64,000 bases of DNA from Natronohydrobacter sp. (GCA_020832555.1 JAFIEM010000001.1:62001-126000); one strand, 5' to 3'. Shown: positions 1 through 8,010, counted from the first letter of the stretch. Numbers and translations: made by a program. The notes: generated by a model from the letters alone, not told the origin.

Positions 1-116
1 TGCACGAGCTTGCGTTTCACTTCCGCGCTCAACGGCATGCCACGCACCAGCGCCATCAATGCCAAAAGCGCTGCAACCGAACCAAATGCGATCACAAGTT
101 GCGCTGCGACAGTCAC
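1..116 (-). CDS. Partial dolichol/phytol kinase-like membrane protein (5' end only)
   Basis: This is the first 38 codons of a gene that leaves the window at base 1. The GTG start at 116-114 overlaps the stop codon of the DUF3419 gene (GTGA), so the two are probably translationally coupled. The visible protein has one hydrophobic helix (about residues 3-25) followed by S-A-E-V-K-R-K-L-V-H. The pattern E-x-x-R-K-x-x-H after a first membrane helix is typical of the dolichol kinase / phytol kinase / CDP-diacylglycerol synthase-like CTP-dependent membrane kinases. With so little sequence this is a motif-level call. Its place at the end of an operon with HMG-CoA reductase and a UbiA prenyltransferase supports a role on an isoprenoid or lipid alcohol. 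Confidence 0.45.
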   Translation of the reverse strand, partial: MTVAAQLVIAFGSVAALLALMALVRGMPLSAEVKRKLV

Positions 117-1243
117 CTGACAACTTCCTCGATCACAAAATCCGAATAGAAGAAGGCCTTGTCACGCGCCTTGAGTTCGTCCTCAAGCTCACGCAGGCGC
201 GTCACCCGCGCTGACGAATGCGGCGGCACCCGGCGGGGGACCATCATGTTCCAGTACACCAACCGCGCAGCGGGGGCTGCAGACCCCAGTATGCTGTCAT
301 AGACCTGAGCGAAAACCGGTTCTGACATATACTCGAAGATGTCCGACAGGTTGAAGCCATGCGCCAGCTCGCCAGTGTTGATGAAGGCTTCCAGCGACCC
401 AGGTCGGATTTCGATACGGTCGCAGCGATCACGGATCAGGTCGAAATTCTCTGCACGCCACGCCATTGGCAGAGCCGCGCCATGCGTGCCCTTGATGATC
501 CAGTGCAGATAGGGGTTTTCCGACGGGTCGGTTTCTACCGCTGCGTGGTGGATACGCCGTGCCACATGCTGCGCGGGGCTGCCATCGACATGGTCGAAAA
601 ACGCCTTGTCCCGGCCCATCCGGCCCATGACGAACCGCGAGAAAAAGACATTCAGCAACACCCGCCAGCGCCATGTGTTGAAGCGCGTGTCAAAGAAGGC
701 CTGACGCCCCTTCCGGTCGCGTGGTACAAAGATGTCGTCACGCGTGGCGCGGCTATGCACCAAGGGCAGAAACCACGTTCGGAAAATGCGGAAATAGCGT
801 TCGAACTTGCCCACACCGCCAGCCCCGAAGCGCGCGACATCCTCGGCCAAAGCAGTCCAGAAAGCCTGTGTTTTTTGATCCAGATCGGCCACCACACGCG
901 CCAGCAGCACTTTGCGCCGGGTTGATGCGCGCGCGCCCATCAATTCCAGAAACTCGGCATGGGTTAATCCTGAATAGGCCGCGATCCGCAGCTTCAGGCA
1001 AGCGATCTGCGCAGGTGACAGGTCGACCGCCACAACCTTTGCGGGGTCCAGCAGGAGCATCGCCAGCGCATTGTCGCCCGCCGAACAGATCGACACCAGA
1101 GTTCTGCCTTCACAATTCCCCAGGGCCTTGGTCAGAATATCCGCATCTTCCCACAACTGGGCGTATCGGATGTGGTCAAAAGATGCTTTCGCCTCAATCT
1201 CAGAGCTTGCCAAAATGTCTCTCCACCTCGCCCGTAGCGCCAT
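113..1243 (-). CDS. DUF3419 family protein, BtaA-like S-adenosylmethionine 3-amino-3-carboxypropyl transferase
   Basis: A 376-residue protein of the DUF3419 family. The characterised relative BtaA moves the 3-amino-3-carboxypropyl group of S-adenosylmethionine onto diacylglycerol in betaine-lipid synthesis. Family features are the N-terminal Y-A-Q-L-W-E-D, a SAM-binding stretch S-I-C-S-A-G-D-N-A followed by A-V-D-L-S-P-A-Q (about residues 50-80), and a C-terminal F-N-L-S-D-I-F-E-Y segment. The ATG at 1243 overlaps the upstream dikinase gene by 44 bases and has no good ribosome site. A TTG at 1213 has GGAGAG five bases upstream and may be the true start. BtaA usually sits next to the methyltransferase btaB, which is not seen here, so the acceptor could be another lipid. 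Confidence 0.75.
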   Translation of the reverse strand: MALRARWRDILASSEIEAKASFDHIRYAQLWEDADILTKALGNCEGRTLVSICSAGDNALAMLLLDPAKVVAVDLSPAQIACLKLRIAAYSGLTHAEFLELMGARASTRRKVLLARVVADLDQKTQAFWTALAEDVARFGAGGVGKFERYFRIFRTWFLPLVHSRATRDDIFVPRDRKGRQAFFDTRFNTWRWRVLLNVFFSRFVMGRMGRDKAFFDHVDGSPAQHVARRIHHAAVETDPSENPYLHWIIKGTHGAALPMAWRAENFDLIRDRCDRIEIRPGSLEAFINTGELAHGFNLSDIFEYMSEPVFAQVYDSILGSAAPAARLVYWNMMVPRRVPPHSSARVTRLRELEDELKARDKAFFYSDFVIEEVVR

Positions 1244-3620
1244 CGACGGTCAGAGTTTCACCATCTGCGATCCATTGCGTGGCACCTTTCAACCCGACCA
1301 CACATGGGATACCCAATTCGCGCGCTACGATCGCCGAATGCGACAACAGTGATCCACGCTCGACTACAATGGCCGAAGCATTTGAGAAAACCGCAATCCA
1401 GCCCGGATCGGTATGACGTGCCACGAGTATTTCGCCCGCTGCCAGAGATTGCGTACGCGGGTCGCGGATCACGCGGGCCACCGCTGTCACCCGCCCCGCC
1501 GAACATCCGGTTGCACTGCGGCGCGTAGCGTCGTCTTGTGCATCAGGCGTTTCTGCCCAAACCGGCGCAATGGCCGGGCCGCGCAATTCTATCCGTTCAG
1601 GCGGGTCAGGACGGTTTGCGGCGGCAGAATCTTCGGCCTTGCGCAGGGCGACCAGCGCCTTCAGATCGCCTGACAGGCCATAGCCTTCGACCGCGCCCAG
1701 TATTTCTGATGTGGTCAGGCAAAACACGTCACGCGGTGCGTCCAGCAATCCGCGCGCGGCAAATTCACGACCAAGACCCAGAAAGACACGGCGCGCATAG
1801 CCGAATACACGGGTTCGCTCAAAGCGGAGATTCTCGCGGTCGCGCACCCGACTCTTGGTCCACGAGATTATCGCCTTCGCAACAGCGCGTTTGAACGGGT
1901 TGGGAAAAAGCGCGGGCCAGTCCGGGTCCTGGACATTGTGGGTTTTACTTGCCCCACGCTGCGCACTGGCCAGAATGGCCGCAAGCAGGCTGGACGGGTC
2001 GTCGCGCAGAGTCAGGCTTTCGAGTTTCAACTCTTCGGTGCAGCGATCTCCGAATTTTTCAAGATAGCTTTCGACCTCGCGGCGCAGCTCGGGATGGGCG
2101 TCAAGCCCGGCCATGCCGTCCACCTTGAGCGCGGCATCCAGACCGGCGGCTTTCGCAATCTGCCCCATTTTCAGGATGCGCTGCGCGGGTTCAGCCGAAA
2201 TGATATCGCCTTGCCCGATCATCACATCGTTATGCAAGGTCAGACCCTCTGGCCCCAGCCATTTTTCCAGCAGGTTGCGCGAGGCCCCGAAGGCAATCAT
2301 GCACAGGAAGTCATTGACAAGGGGGGCGTCCCAACGATCCAGCAGGGTGCTTTCAATCTTGCGATATTCCGCCGCCAGCGCGGTTGGTCCGGCGCGGGAC
2401 ACATCAAAGCCACTGTCCAGCGCGGTATTCAGCCGGGCATAGAACCGGCGGCGCGTGCGCGGCAACAGGATCGCCTGCCATACCAAGCCCATGCCTGCGC
2501 GCGTCAGTCGAAGATATTCAACAATGCGCGCAGACCCGGTGGCGGGCGGTGGGCCAATGCTGTCGGTCACGTCACGGGGCATGGGCGTATCCACACCCAT
2601 CATCGTTTCCATATAGGCCCGGTTCAGCGAAAAGCCGGGCAAAAGCGCCAGCGCGCGATACCAGTTGACAAGGTTGTAATAGACACGCCCGTCCACGCGG
2701 CCCAGCATATTGCCAAAGACGGCGGAGTGCGCGGCGATTGTGCTGGCAGGCACACCCAGCAAGGCCACGAAGGCGCGGTAAACGCGGGCATAGACATGAA
2801 CCGCAAAGGAATAGGTCAACGGGCTGACCATGCCCGGATAGCTTTCGACAATATTGGAATTATCGAATATAGTCAGTGTGTTATCATCATTCGGCAGAGG
2901 CAGGAGCGGCGTCGTGATCGGGCGCGATTGCAGGATGTGCAGCCCGCTGTCATCGATCGCCCATTCAATATCCTGCGGTGCGCCAAACACCTCTTCTGCG
3001 CGCCGGGCCAGAGCGGCGATCTGATGGGCCTGTGCTTCATTCAGCACAGCAGGTTCGGTGGCGCAGATCGCGCTAGGTCCGATTGTCCAGTCCTCGCCGT
3101 CTTCTTCGCCTGACACCAGCCGCTCGCCCAATCCGGCAATGGCCGAGACCACCACGCGGTCGCGCCGTCCGCTCACCGGGTCGGCGGAGAAGGCTACACC
3201 TGCCGCCCGTGCAGCGATCATGCGCTGGACTATCACCGCTGGCCCTTCGGCCCCCGCTTGTGATTTGAGCGCTCGGTAGGTGGCAACAGTGTCGGAGAAG
3301 CCCGATTTCCAGACCCGTCGTGCCGCTGCCTCCACATCCTCTGAGGGCACATTCAGCAACGTGTCAAACTGTCCTGCATGGCTATGCGCGGCACCATCCT
3401 CCTGTCGCGCCGAACTGCGCACGGCGAATGGCCCTGCGCCGAGTTGCGCGAGCGCGTCTGACAGCCCTATGAGCGGCGCACCCGTGTTGAAGGCGTCGGC
3501 GCGGATGACAAAAAACGCAGGCGGCGCAAACCCGTTCTGTGCCAGATGCGACAGGGCGGCAGCCTTGCCGCCCACGTCCTCGACACGCTGCGCCTGATCC
3601 TGCGGGACAATGAACGGCAT
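1200..3620 (-). CDS. PEP synthase / rifampicin phosphotransferase-like dikinase
   Basis: An 806-residue protein with an N-terminal pyruvate-phosphate-dikinase ATP-grasp domain (about residues 1-240, with A-V-R-S-S-A near residue 68 and I-L-Q-S-R-P-I near 235). A long middle region has no obvious family match. The C-terminal swivelling phosphohistidine domain has L-S-H-S-A-I-V-A-R-E-L-G, with the catalytic His at about 761. True PEP synthase continues into a PEP/pyruvate TIM barrel after this His domain. Here the protein ends 45 residues later, which is the order found in rifampicin phosphotransferase. The expected chemistry is therefore transfer of the beta-phosphate of ATP to a small molecule, not PEP formation. 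Its ATG overlaps the UbiA stop (ATGA). Confidence 0.8.
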   Translation of the reverse strand: MPFIVPQDQAQRVEDVGGKAAALSHLAQNGFAPPAFFVIRADAFNTGAPLIGLSDALAQLGAGPFAVRSSARQEDGAAHSHAGQFDTLLNVPSEDVEAAARRVWKSGFSDTVATYRALKSQAGAEGPAVIVQRMIAARAAGVAFSADPVSGRRDRVVVSAIAGLGERLVSGEEDGEDWTIGPSAICATEPAVLNEAQAHQIAALARRAEEVFGAPQDIEWAIDDSGLHILQSRPITTPLLPLPNDDNTLTIFDNSNIVESYPGMVSPLTYSFAVHVYARVYRAFVALLGVPASTIAAHSAVFGNMLGRVDGRVYYNLVNWYRALALLPGFSLNRAYMETMMGVDTPMPRDVTDSIGPPPATGSARIVEYLRLTRAGMGLVWQAILLPRTRRRFYARLNTALDSGFDVSRAGPTALAAEYRKIESTLLDRWDAPLVNDFLCMIAFGASRNLLEKWLGPEGLTLHNDVMIGQGDIISAEPAQRILKMGQIAKAAGLDAALKVDGMAGLDAHPELRREVESYLEKFGDRCTEELKLESLTLRDDPSSLLAAILASAQRGASKTHNVQDPDWPALFPNPFKRAVAKAIISWTKSRVRDRENLRFERTRVFGYARRVFLGLGREFAARGLLDAPRDVFCLTTSEILGAVEGYGLSGDLKALVALRKAEDSAAANRPDPPERIELRGPAIAPVWAETPDAQDDATRRSATGCSAGRVTAVARVIRDPRTQSLAAGEILVARHTDPGWIAVFSNASAIVVERGSLLSHSAIVARELGIPCVVGLKGATQWIADGETLTVDGATGEVERHFGKL

Positions 3621-4525
3621 CAGAACATCCTTGCAATCACAGGGGCGAACCCCGCCAGCGCGTAGCAGGCGAAGACCCAGAGCCCGGCAAATGTATCAAG
3701 GCGCTTCTGGGCCGCGATGGTGGGGGCCGCCGCATATGCCGCGGCGGTCCGCAAGCACAGCATTGCCGCAGCACCGCCCAGCACAAGCGCCCCCCAGACC
3801 ACCCCCGTCGCCAGTCCTACACCGATCAGAAAGCCCCATGACAGGACAACACATCCGGCCCAGATCGCAGCGGCCTTTTTCGGCCCCCAGAGGCCGGAAT
3901 AGGTGTCCACGCCGTCGATCTCGTTTTCCGGTGCCCAAAGCTTGCGCCCGATTTCCAGCACGCAGCCATTGACAAAGGACAGCGCCAAGAACAGCCCCAG
4001 CCAGACGGCGGGCGTGCCAGCGGGCAGCCATTCCATTGCGGTCAGCAGAAGATCGATCAGTGGCATGATCGCCATGTGACTGACCAGATAGAGCACAGGC
4101 CGCGCCTTCAGCCATTCCGCCACGCCAAATTCCGCCGTCATGGCCGCCAGCCACACCCAGACAAGCAGCAGCAACCACAAGACCGGCGGGTGCCATGCCC
4201 AAGCGGCAAACGCCGTGATCGGTAGGGACACCAGCCCGAGTGTCAGCACCGCTTTAAGCGAGATCAGGCCACGCGGGATGGGGCGGTCGGGGCGGTAGCG
4301 TTTGTCATCTTCCAGATCCTTGTATTCGTCACAGACCCGCATCTGAAAGAACAGCAGAATCGCGACAGTGAACCCGGCTGCAAACGCGCCCCAACCCGGC
4401 AGGGGCCGCCCTGCCATCTCGGCCGAGACACTGATGCTCGCGGCAGAAAAAATCGCCAGCAAAGGCACTGTCTTTGCCAGCGGGAAGCGTTCTTTCTGAT
4501 AGGCCCACAGGGCAGCAGGTGTCAT
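3620..4525 (-). CDS. UbiA family prenyltransferase
   Basis: A 301-residue polytopic inner-membrane protein of the UbiA superfamily, which joins a polyprenyl diphosphate to an acceptor. The first Mg-binding motif is D66-E-Y-K-D70-L-E-D-D74, followed by Y-R-P-D-R-P-I-P-R-G (78-86). The second Asp-rich loop is E191-I-G-R-K195 with E200-N-E-I-D204-G-V-D-T-Y-S. About eight hydrophobic segments are visible. The start and stop overlap both neighbours (ATGA), so it belongs to the HMG-CoA reductase operon. No UbiC, UbiE, heme A or bacteriochlorophyll gene is nearby, so the acceptor is unknown. The N-E-I-D-G-V-D-T-Y-S loop resembles members that use non-quinone acceptors, but that is only an impression. 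Confidence 0.85.
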   Translation of the reverse strand: MTPAALWAYQKERFPLAKTVPLLAIFSAASISVSAEMAGRPLPGWGAFAAGFTVAILLFFQMRVCDEYKDLEDDKRYRPDRPIPRGLISLKAVLTLGLVSLPITAFAAWAWHPPVLWLLLLVWVWLAAMTAEFGVAEWLKARPVLYLVSHMAIMPLIDLLLTAMEWLPAGTPAVWLGLFLALSFVNGCVLEIGRKLWAPENEIDGVDTYSGLWGPKKAAAIWAGCVVLSWGFLIGVGLATGVVWGALVLGGAAAMLCLRTAAAYAAAPTIAAQKRLDTFAGLWVFACYALAGFAPVIARMF

Positions 4526-5787
4526 CTGTGCCGCGCCAGATTTTCATGCGCGCGGGTGAAATGCCCTGCGGCAATGGCCGCCACAATCGAGATTTCGCCG
4601 CACAGGCAGGTCGCGGCCACGACTTCGGCCAGCGCAGACCCATGACCCGCCCCTTTCAGGCCAAGGATGTTCAAACCAGCCGATTGACTGGGAAGGGATG
4701 TGCCTCCGCCGACCGAGCCAACGAGGATATTGGGCATGGTCACGCTGCAAAACAGGTCCTCGCCCCGCGCTTCCATGCGGGTGATGCCCATCGCGCTTTC
4801 GGCAACGCAGGCGGCATCCTGACCCGTAGCGATATAGACTGCGGCCAATCCGTTGGCATAATGCGCCTGCGCGCCCAACTGCCCCGACAGATGGGCGCCA
4901 AGATTGGCGACCTGACCGTAGTCGAGCATATCCCGGACCGTCGTTCCCAAGATGCGTTCGACCACGCTGGCCTTGAGCGTGACCGACGCGCTGACCTTGC
5001 GCCCGCGCCCTGTGACCAGCCCCAGAAACGAAGCTTTCTTGTCACCCGAAAAATTGCCTTCAATATACCACGCCTTCAGGGGAATCGGGCAGCGTGCCGC
5101 GATATCTTCGCACAGGGCATTGGTGGCAATTGTCACCATGTTCTGCCCCGCAGCATCGCCGGTGGTGTAGCGGCAAATCAGGAACACCACGTTATTGTCG
5201 ATCATCGGCTCGACCGACACCAGTTTGCCGTAGCGCGTTGTGGCTTCCGCTGCGGCTTTCAACTGATCGACTTCGGTCACGACCCATTCGACGAACAGCC
5301 CGGCATTCAGCAGGTTTTCCAGCACGAAGGCCGGAGTGCGGATGACCCCTTCATACAGGATTGCGGTGCTGATCCCGCCGGATTTCGTGGCAGCATGGGC
5401 CCCGCGCGCATAGGACGCAACCAGCGCCGCCTCGGTGGTGGCCATGGGCACATGGAAATCCCCGTGGGCATTTAACCCGTTGATCCGCAAAGGGCCGATA
5501 ATCCCGACAGGCAGTTTCACGGTTCCGATGAAGTTTTCGATATTGGCGTTGAACTGCTCTGGCCTCTCCAGCGTCAGCGGGTCGGCGATCGCCGCGCGAT
5601 CAGCGTCGCTGGTGGTCCCGGCAAGATGGGCCCAGTATTTTGCAACCGAGGTCTGCGTTGCCGTGCGGACGGGTCGCAGGGTGGTGAACTCGGCATCGCT
5701 CGGCAACATGCGTTCATGTAGTCGGGATTCAAGAAAACGGGCCCGAATTCTATTCAGCATTTCTTTGACATGCGAAGGAATGGTCAT
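4522..5787 (-). CDS. Hydroxymethylglutaryl-CoA reductase
   Basis: A 421-residue soluble HMG-CoA reductase, catalysing the NAD(P)H-dependent reduction of HMG-CoA to mevalonate. Catalytic and signature residues are all present: E-N-F-I-G-T (84-89), T-T-E119-A-A-L-V-A-S, D-A-A-G-Q-N-M (211-217), G-D-K-K (249-251), G-Q-D324-A-A, the glycine-rich G-S-V-G-G-G-T (357-363) and the C-terminal G-H-F-T-R-A-H414-E-N. These fit the class I pattern more than class II. It is the first gene of the left-hand operon and its stop overlaps the UbiA start (ATGA). HMG-CoA reductase is unusual in Rhodobacterales, which normally make isoprenoids by the DXP pathway. No other mevalonate-pathway gene is in the window. 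Confidence 0.92.
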   Translation of the reverse strand: MTIPSHVKEMLNRIRARFLESRLHERMLPSDAEFTTLRPVRTATQTSVAKYWAHLAGTTSDADRAAIADPLTLERPEQFNANIENFIGTVKLPVGIIGPLRINGLNAHGDFHVPMATTEAALVASYARGAHAATKSGGISTAILYEGVIRTPAFVLENLLNAGLFVEWVVTEVDQLKAAAEATTRYGKLVSVEPMIDNNVVFLICRYTTGDAAGQNMVTIATNALCEDIAARCPIPLKAWYIEGNFSGDKKASFLGLVTGRGRKVSASVTLKASVVERILGTTVRDMLDYGQVANLGAHLSGQLGAQAHYANGLAAVYIATGQDAACVAESAMGITRMEARGEDLFCSVTMPNILVGSVGGGTSLPSQSAGLNILGLKGAGHGSALAEVVAATCLCGEISIVAAIAAGHFTRAHENLARHR

Positions 5788-5809
5788 TGAAGCATACCGT
5801 GGCTGAAAT

Positions 5810-5835
5810 TACCTCTACCGAAATATGTAGAGGTA
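5810..5835. promoter_or_regulatory. Perfect 9-bp inverted repeat upstream of HMG-CoA reductase
   Basis: TACCTCTAC at 5810-5818 and GTAGAGGTA at 5827-5835 form perfect 9-base arms around an AT-rich 8-base spacer. The element is 23-48 bases upstream of the HMG-CoA reductase ATG. Size and position suit an operator for a dimeric repressor such as TetR, GntR or MarR type. A leader hairpin is the alternative. No regulator gene is adjacent. Confidence 0.5.
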
Positions 5836-6394
5836 GCAATTTGTGTCATCGGATTTCAGAAATGGCAACAATCGCTGGTAACTGGGTGCATAACACACCA
5901 TCTACGCTAACCGGCAAGTGGCTTTGCGACAAGCACGAACGGCTGCTTCGGTGACTGCCCTGGAAGAGGCCGACAGGCGGCTTTCGGCCAGCCACAGCGC
6001 CGACGCAGTCGCTAAAGGACTGTTTGCGTATCCCGCCCCGAGCGGCTGCTGCGTGTCGCCCACGACTTGATCGAACGGCAGCTTATTGCACATATGCGAC
6101 AGATCGCACCGTAGTTCCACGGCGCGCGCCATGCTCGACATGGCAGAAGTCCCAGGCAAATCGCATTGGCCTTCTTGTTTCGCCTAGGTCGAGCTGCGGG
6201 CACGGCAATAGGTCCGGGGTCGCATTGCACCTTCCCGGCGCTCTCGCAAACCCGACCGCCGATGTTCTCGGCGTGGAACGCGCCACCGCTTCCAATCCAG
6301 CGAAAGGATCGGACCATCAAGCCGTGGGATCAGACACTTCGGGTCCGCAAGGGCGATCGCCGCCGGGGCAGATCAGCCTTGCGGACCGCAAGGT
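5836..6394. other. Gene-poor region between HMG-CoA reductase and the DUF2383 gene
   Basis: This stretch of about 560 bases has only short overlapping open frames on both strands. None shows a ribosome site, signal peptide, conserved motif or the codon bias of the neighbours. It may hold the HMG-CoA reductase promoter and a decayed gene or element, but no family could be recognised. Hairpin-forming repeats close the region at 6342-6393. Confidence 0.4.
6342..6393. repeat. Overlapping inverted repeats downstream of the DUF2383 gene
   Basis: GGTCCGCAAGG (6342-6352) is the exact reverse complement of CCTTGCGGACC (6377-6387). The latter also pairs with CCGCAAGG (6386-6393), giving a near-perfect palindrome at 6377-6393 directly after the stop codon of the minus-strand gene. 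There is no T-run, so it may be a stabilising 3' hairpin or a REP-like element and not a classical terminator. Confidence 0.4.
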
Positions 6395-6847
6395 TCAAGC
6401 GGCCTGGGCCGAGTGCGTATCGAGTTTCGCGATATTTCCGATAACTGCCTCGCGCTGGTGGCGCAGCACCTCGATATCTGCCTCTGTATAGGTGTCGCGC
6501 GCGATCTCGACTTCGCGCAGCGTGTCGTCATAGCGTTCGAGAATGCGCTTTTCTCCGTCACGCAGGGCGGGCAGTAGGCTTTTCTCATCCGCAGTCACGA
6601 TGAAGCGGGCACGCAACGCCAGTTTGTGCACCAGCGTCATGTAGGAGCCGTCGGCATCAGGGCGTTCACCATGTTCCAGCAGGCGTCCGGCAAGTTCATG
6701 GGCATTGTTCATATGAACACGCTTGATTTCCGCGCTCAGCGCGCCGAGATCGTCGCGGCGTGCGAGTTTGGAAGCTTCCTCATAGCCTTTGACCGCATCG
6801 ACAAGGGTTGTGTGCAGGGCAGAGAGTGTTTCTACAGGGGTTGGCAT
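6395..6847 (-). CDS. PA2169-type four-helix-bundle protein (DUF2383)
   Basis: A 150-residue, almost wholly helical protein. The opening L-S-A-L-H-T-T-L-V-D-A-V-K-G-Y-E-E-A, the N-N-A-H-E-L-A-G-R-L-L-E-H-G middle and the later R-Y-D-D-T-L segment match the DUF2383 / PA2169 family. These are ferritin-like helical bundles of unknown function, often induced by stress. The ATG is preceded by AAGGAG in good position. It is transcribed divergently from the exopolysaccharide/PKS operon and appears monocistronic. The family match is from memory of its pattern. Confidence 0.65.
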   Translation of the reverse strand: MPTPVETLSALHTTLVDAVKGYEEASKLARRDDLGALSAEIKRVHMNNAHELAGRLLEHGERPDADGSYMTLVHKLALRARFIVTADEKSLLPALRDGEKRILERYDDTLREVEIARDTYTEADIEVLRHQREAVIGNIAKLDTHSAQAA

Positions 6848-7116
6848 AGATTTCTCCTTGGATAAGGGTTTTCTTGACCAGACAACCTGTTTCGGCCCGC
6901 ATGGTTCCGAAAAGCGCGCATTTGGGCGCTTTGGTCAGGGTGCAGGGGCCATCTGTTCGAGAACTGGACATGACGCGATTTCACAAGGCAAAGTGACCGA
7001 CGACTGCCTCAGTTTTGCCGTAAAGTCGTCGTCAAACCGCTTGAAAATCTGATAATACATTGTGGGCTGGAAACAATTCCCTGTTTCTGGTCCGACATTT
7101 GGAATCAGGTCTTGAA
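6848..7116. promoter_or_regulatory. Divergent intergenic region with inverted repeat 6998-7031
   Basis: The 269 bases between the DUF2383 gene and the PKS/NRPS operon must carry both promoters. CGACGACT (6998-7005) and AGTCGTCG (7024-7031) form perfect 8-base arms around 18 bases, about 86 bases before the first operon ATG. This could be an operator or a leader hairpin. No confident sigma-70 hexamers were identified. Confidence 0.4.
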
Positions 7117-7977
7117 ATGGTTGATACGCGGCGGCTGGAAAAACTGATGAGCCTTGCACCCCCTGCCCCAGCGGGTGAGGGTGCTTTGGTGCGCAGGTCG
7201 CTGGCGCTTTCGGGGCATCGCGAATTGCGCCGCGCCGGTCAGACCCGCGGTCGGTCGTCGCAACGCCAGAGCATTATCGATGCGAACTGGCAGGGACTGC
7301 CGCGCGGTGTCCCGGACCAGGACCATGACAGAAAAACTCGCCAACTCAATGCACTGGCGCATGAGAGCGATGTGATTTCCCGCTTTGATCTGCTGCGCAC
7401 GCAGCTTGTCCAGAGCTTCCGGCAGCGCAATCTGGTCACTCTGGGGGTTTCGGCACCCGTTGCGGGGGCGGGCGCGTCTTTCGCGTCTGCGGGGTTGATT
7501 TCGGCCTTGGCGCGGCGTGGCGATCTGCGGGTGATCGGGCTGGATCTGAACCTTCGCGCGCCTGCGCTGCACCGCTATTTCGAATTGGCACCGGGCGCCG
7601 CGATCCTTGATCTGTTGCAGGGGGATGCCGCACCGGAAGCCTGTCTGCGCCGTTTGACAGACTCGGTTGCGCTGGGCTTCGGACAGGACAGGCCCGATAT
7701 GTTGGGCAGCGGGGGGATTTCTGCGGATGATCTTGGTGAGATGCTGGTCGAGATGACCGAACACTATGCGCCGGACATGATCATCTGCGACCTGCCGCCT
7801 TTATTGCAGGGCGATCTGGCTCTTGGCATGTGCAGTCAGCTGGATGCGGTTCTGCTGGTTGCGGACAGCCGCAGCACGCGCGCCGAGGAAGTGATGGCCT
7901 GCGAAAGACTGTTGAGTGGCCAGACCGAGTTTCTGGGCGTTATCCTGAACAATTACAGTGGCAGCGAGCAGATCTGA
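7117..7977 (+). CDS. BY-kinase/CpsD-like polysaccharide regulator with degenerate P-loop
   Basis: A 286-residue soluble protein resembling the cytoplasmic domain of bacterial tyrosine kinases that control polysaccharide polymerisation (CpsD/CapB/ExoP type). After a poorly conserved, Arg-rich N-terminus (1-85), the nucleotide-binding fold shows R-L-D-L-L-R-T-Q-L-like helix residues (89-97), a P-loop region G-V-S-A-P-V-A-G-A-G-A-S (110-121), Walker A' G-L-D-L-N-L-R-A-P (141-149) and a Walker B-like I-I-C-D-L-P-P. The P-loop lacks the Lys of G-K-S/T, so kinase activity is doubtful. No Tyr-rich tail is present. The ATG at 7117 follows CAGGT and fits the family start better than the open frame upstream. 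It heads the operon with the Wzz-like gene, its usual partner. Confidence 0.7.
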   Translation: MVDTRRLEKLMSLAPPAPAGEGALVRRSLALSGHRELRRAGQTRGRSSQRQSIIDANWQGLPRGVPDQDHDRKTRQLNALAHESDVISRFDLLRTQLVQSFRQRNLVTLGVSAPVAGAGASFASAGLISALARRGDLRVIGLDLNLRAPALHRYFELAPGAAILDLLQGDAAPEACLRRLTDSVALGFGQDRPDMLGSGGISADDLGEMLVEMTEHYAPDMIICDLPPLLQGDLALGMCSQLDAVLLVADSRSTRAEEVMACERLLSGQTEFLGVILNNYSGSEQI

Positions 7978-8010
7978 ACCTGCCCGAGCGGAAGTGAGAG
8001 AGACGTCAAG

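Noticed and set aside
5902..6320. Overlapping minus-strand frames of 85 and 102 codons
   Set aside because: No ribosome site, no recognisable family and different frames giving similar-looking low-complexity proteins. They may be remnants but cannot be supported as genes.
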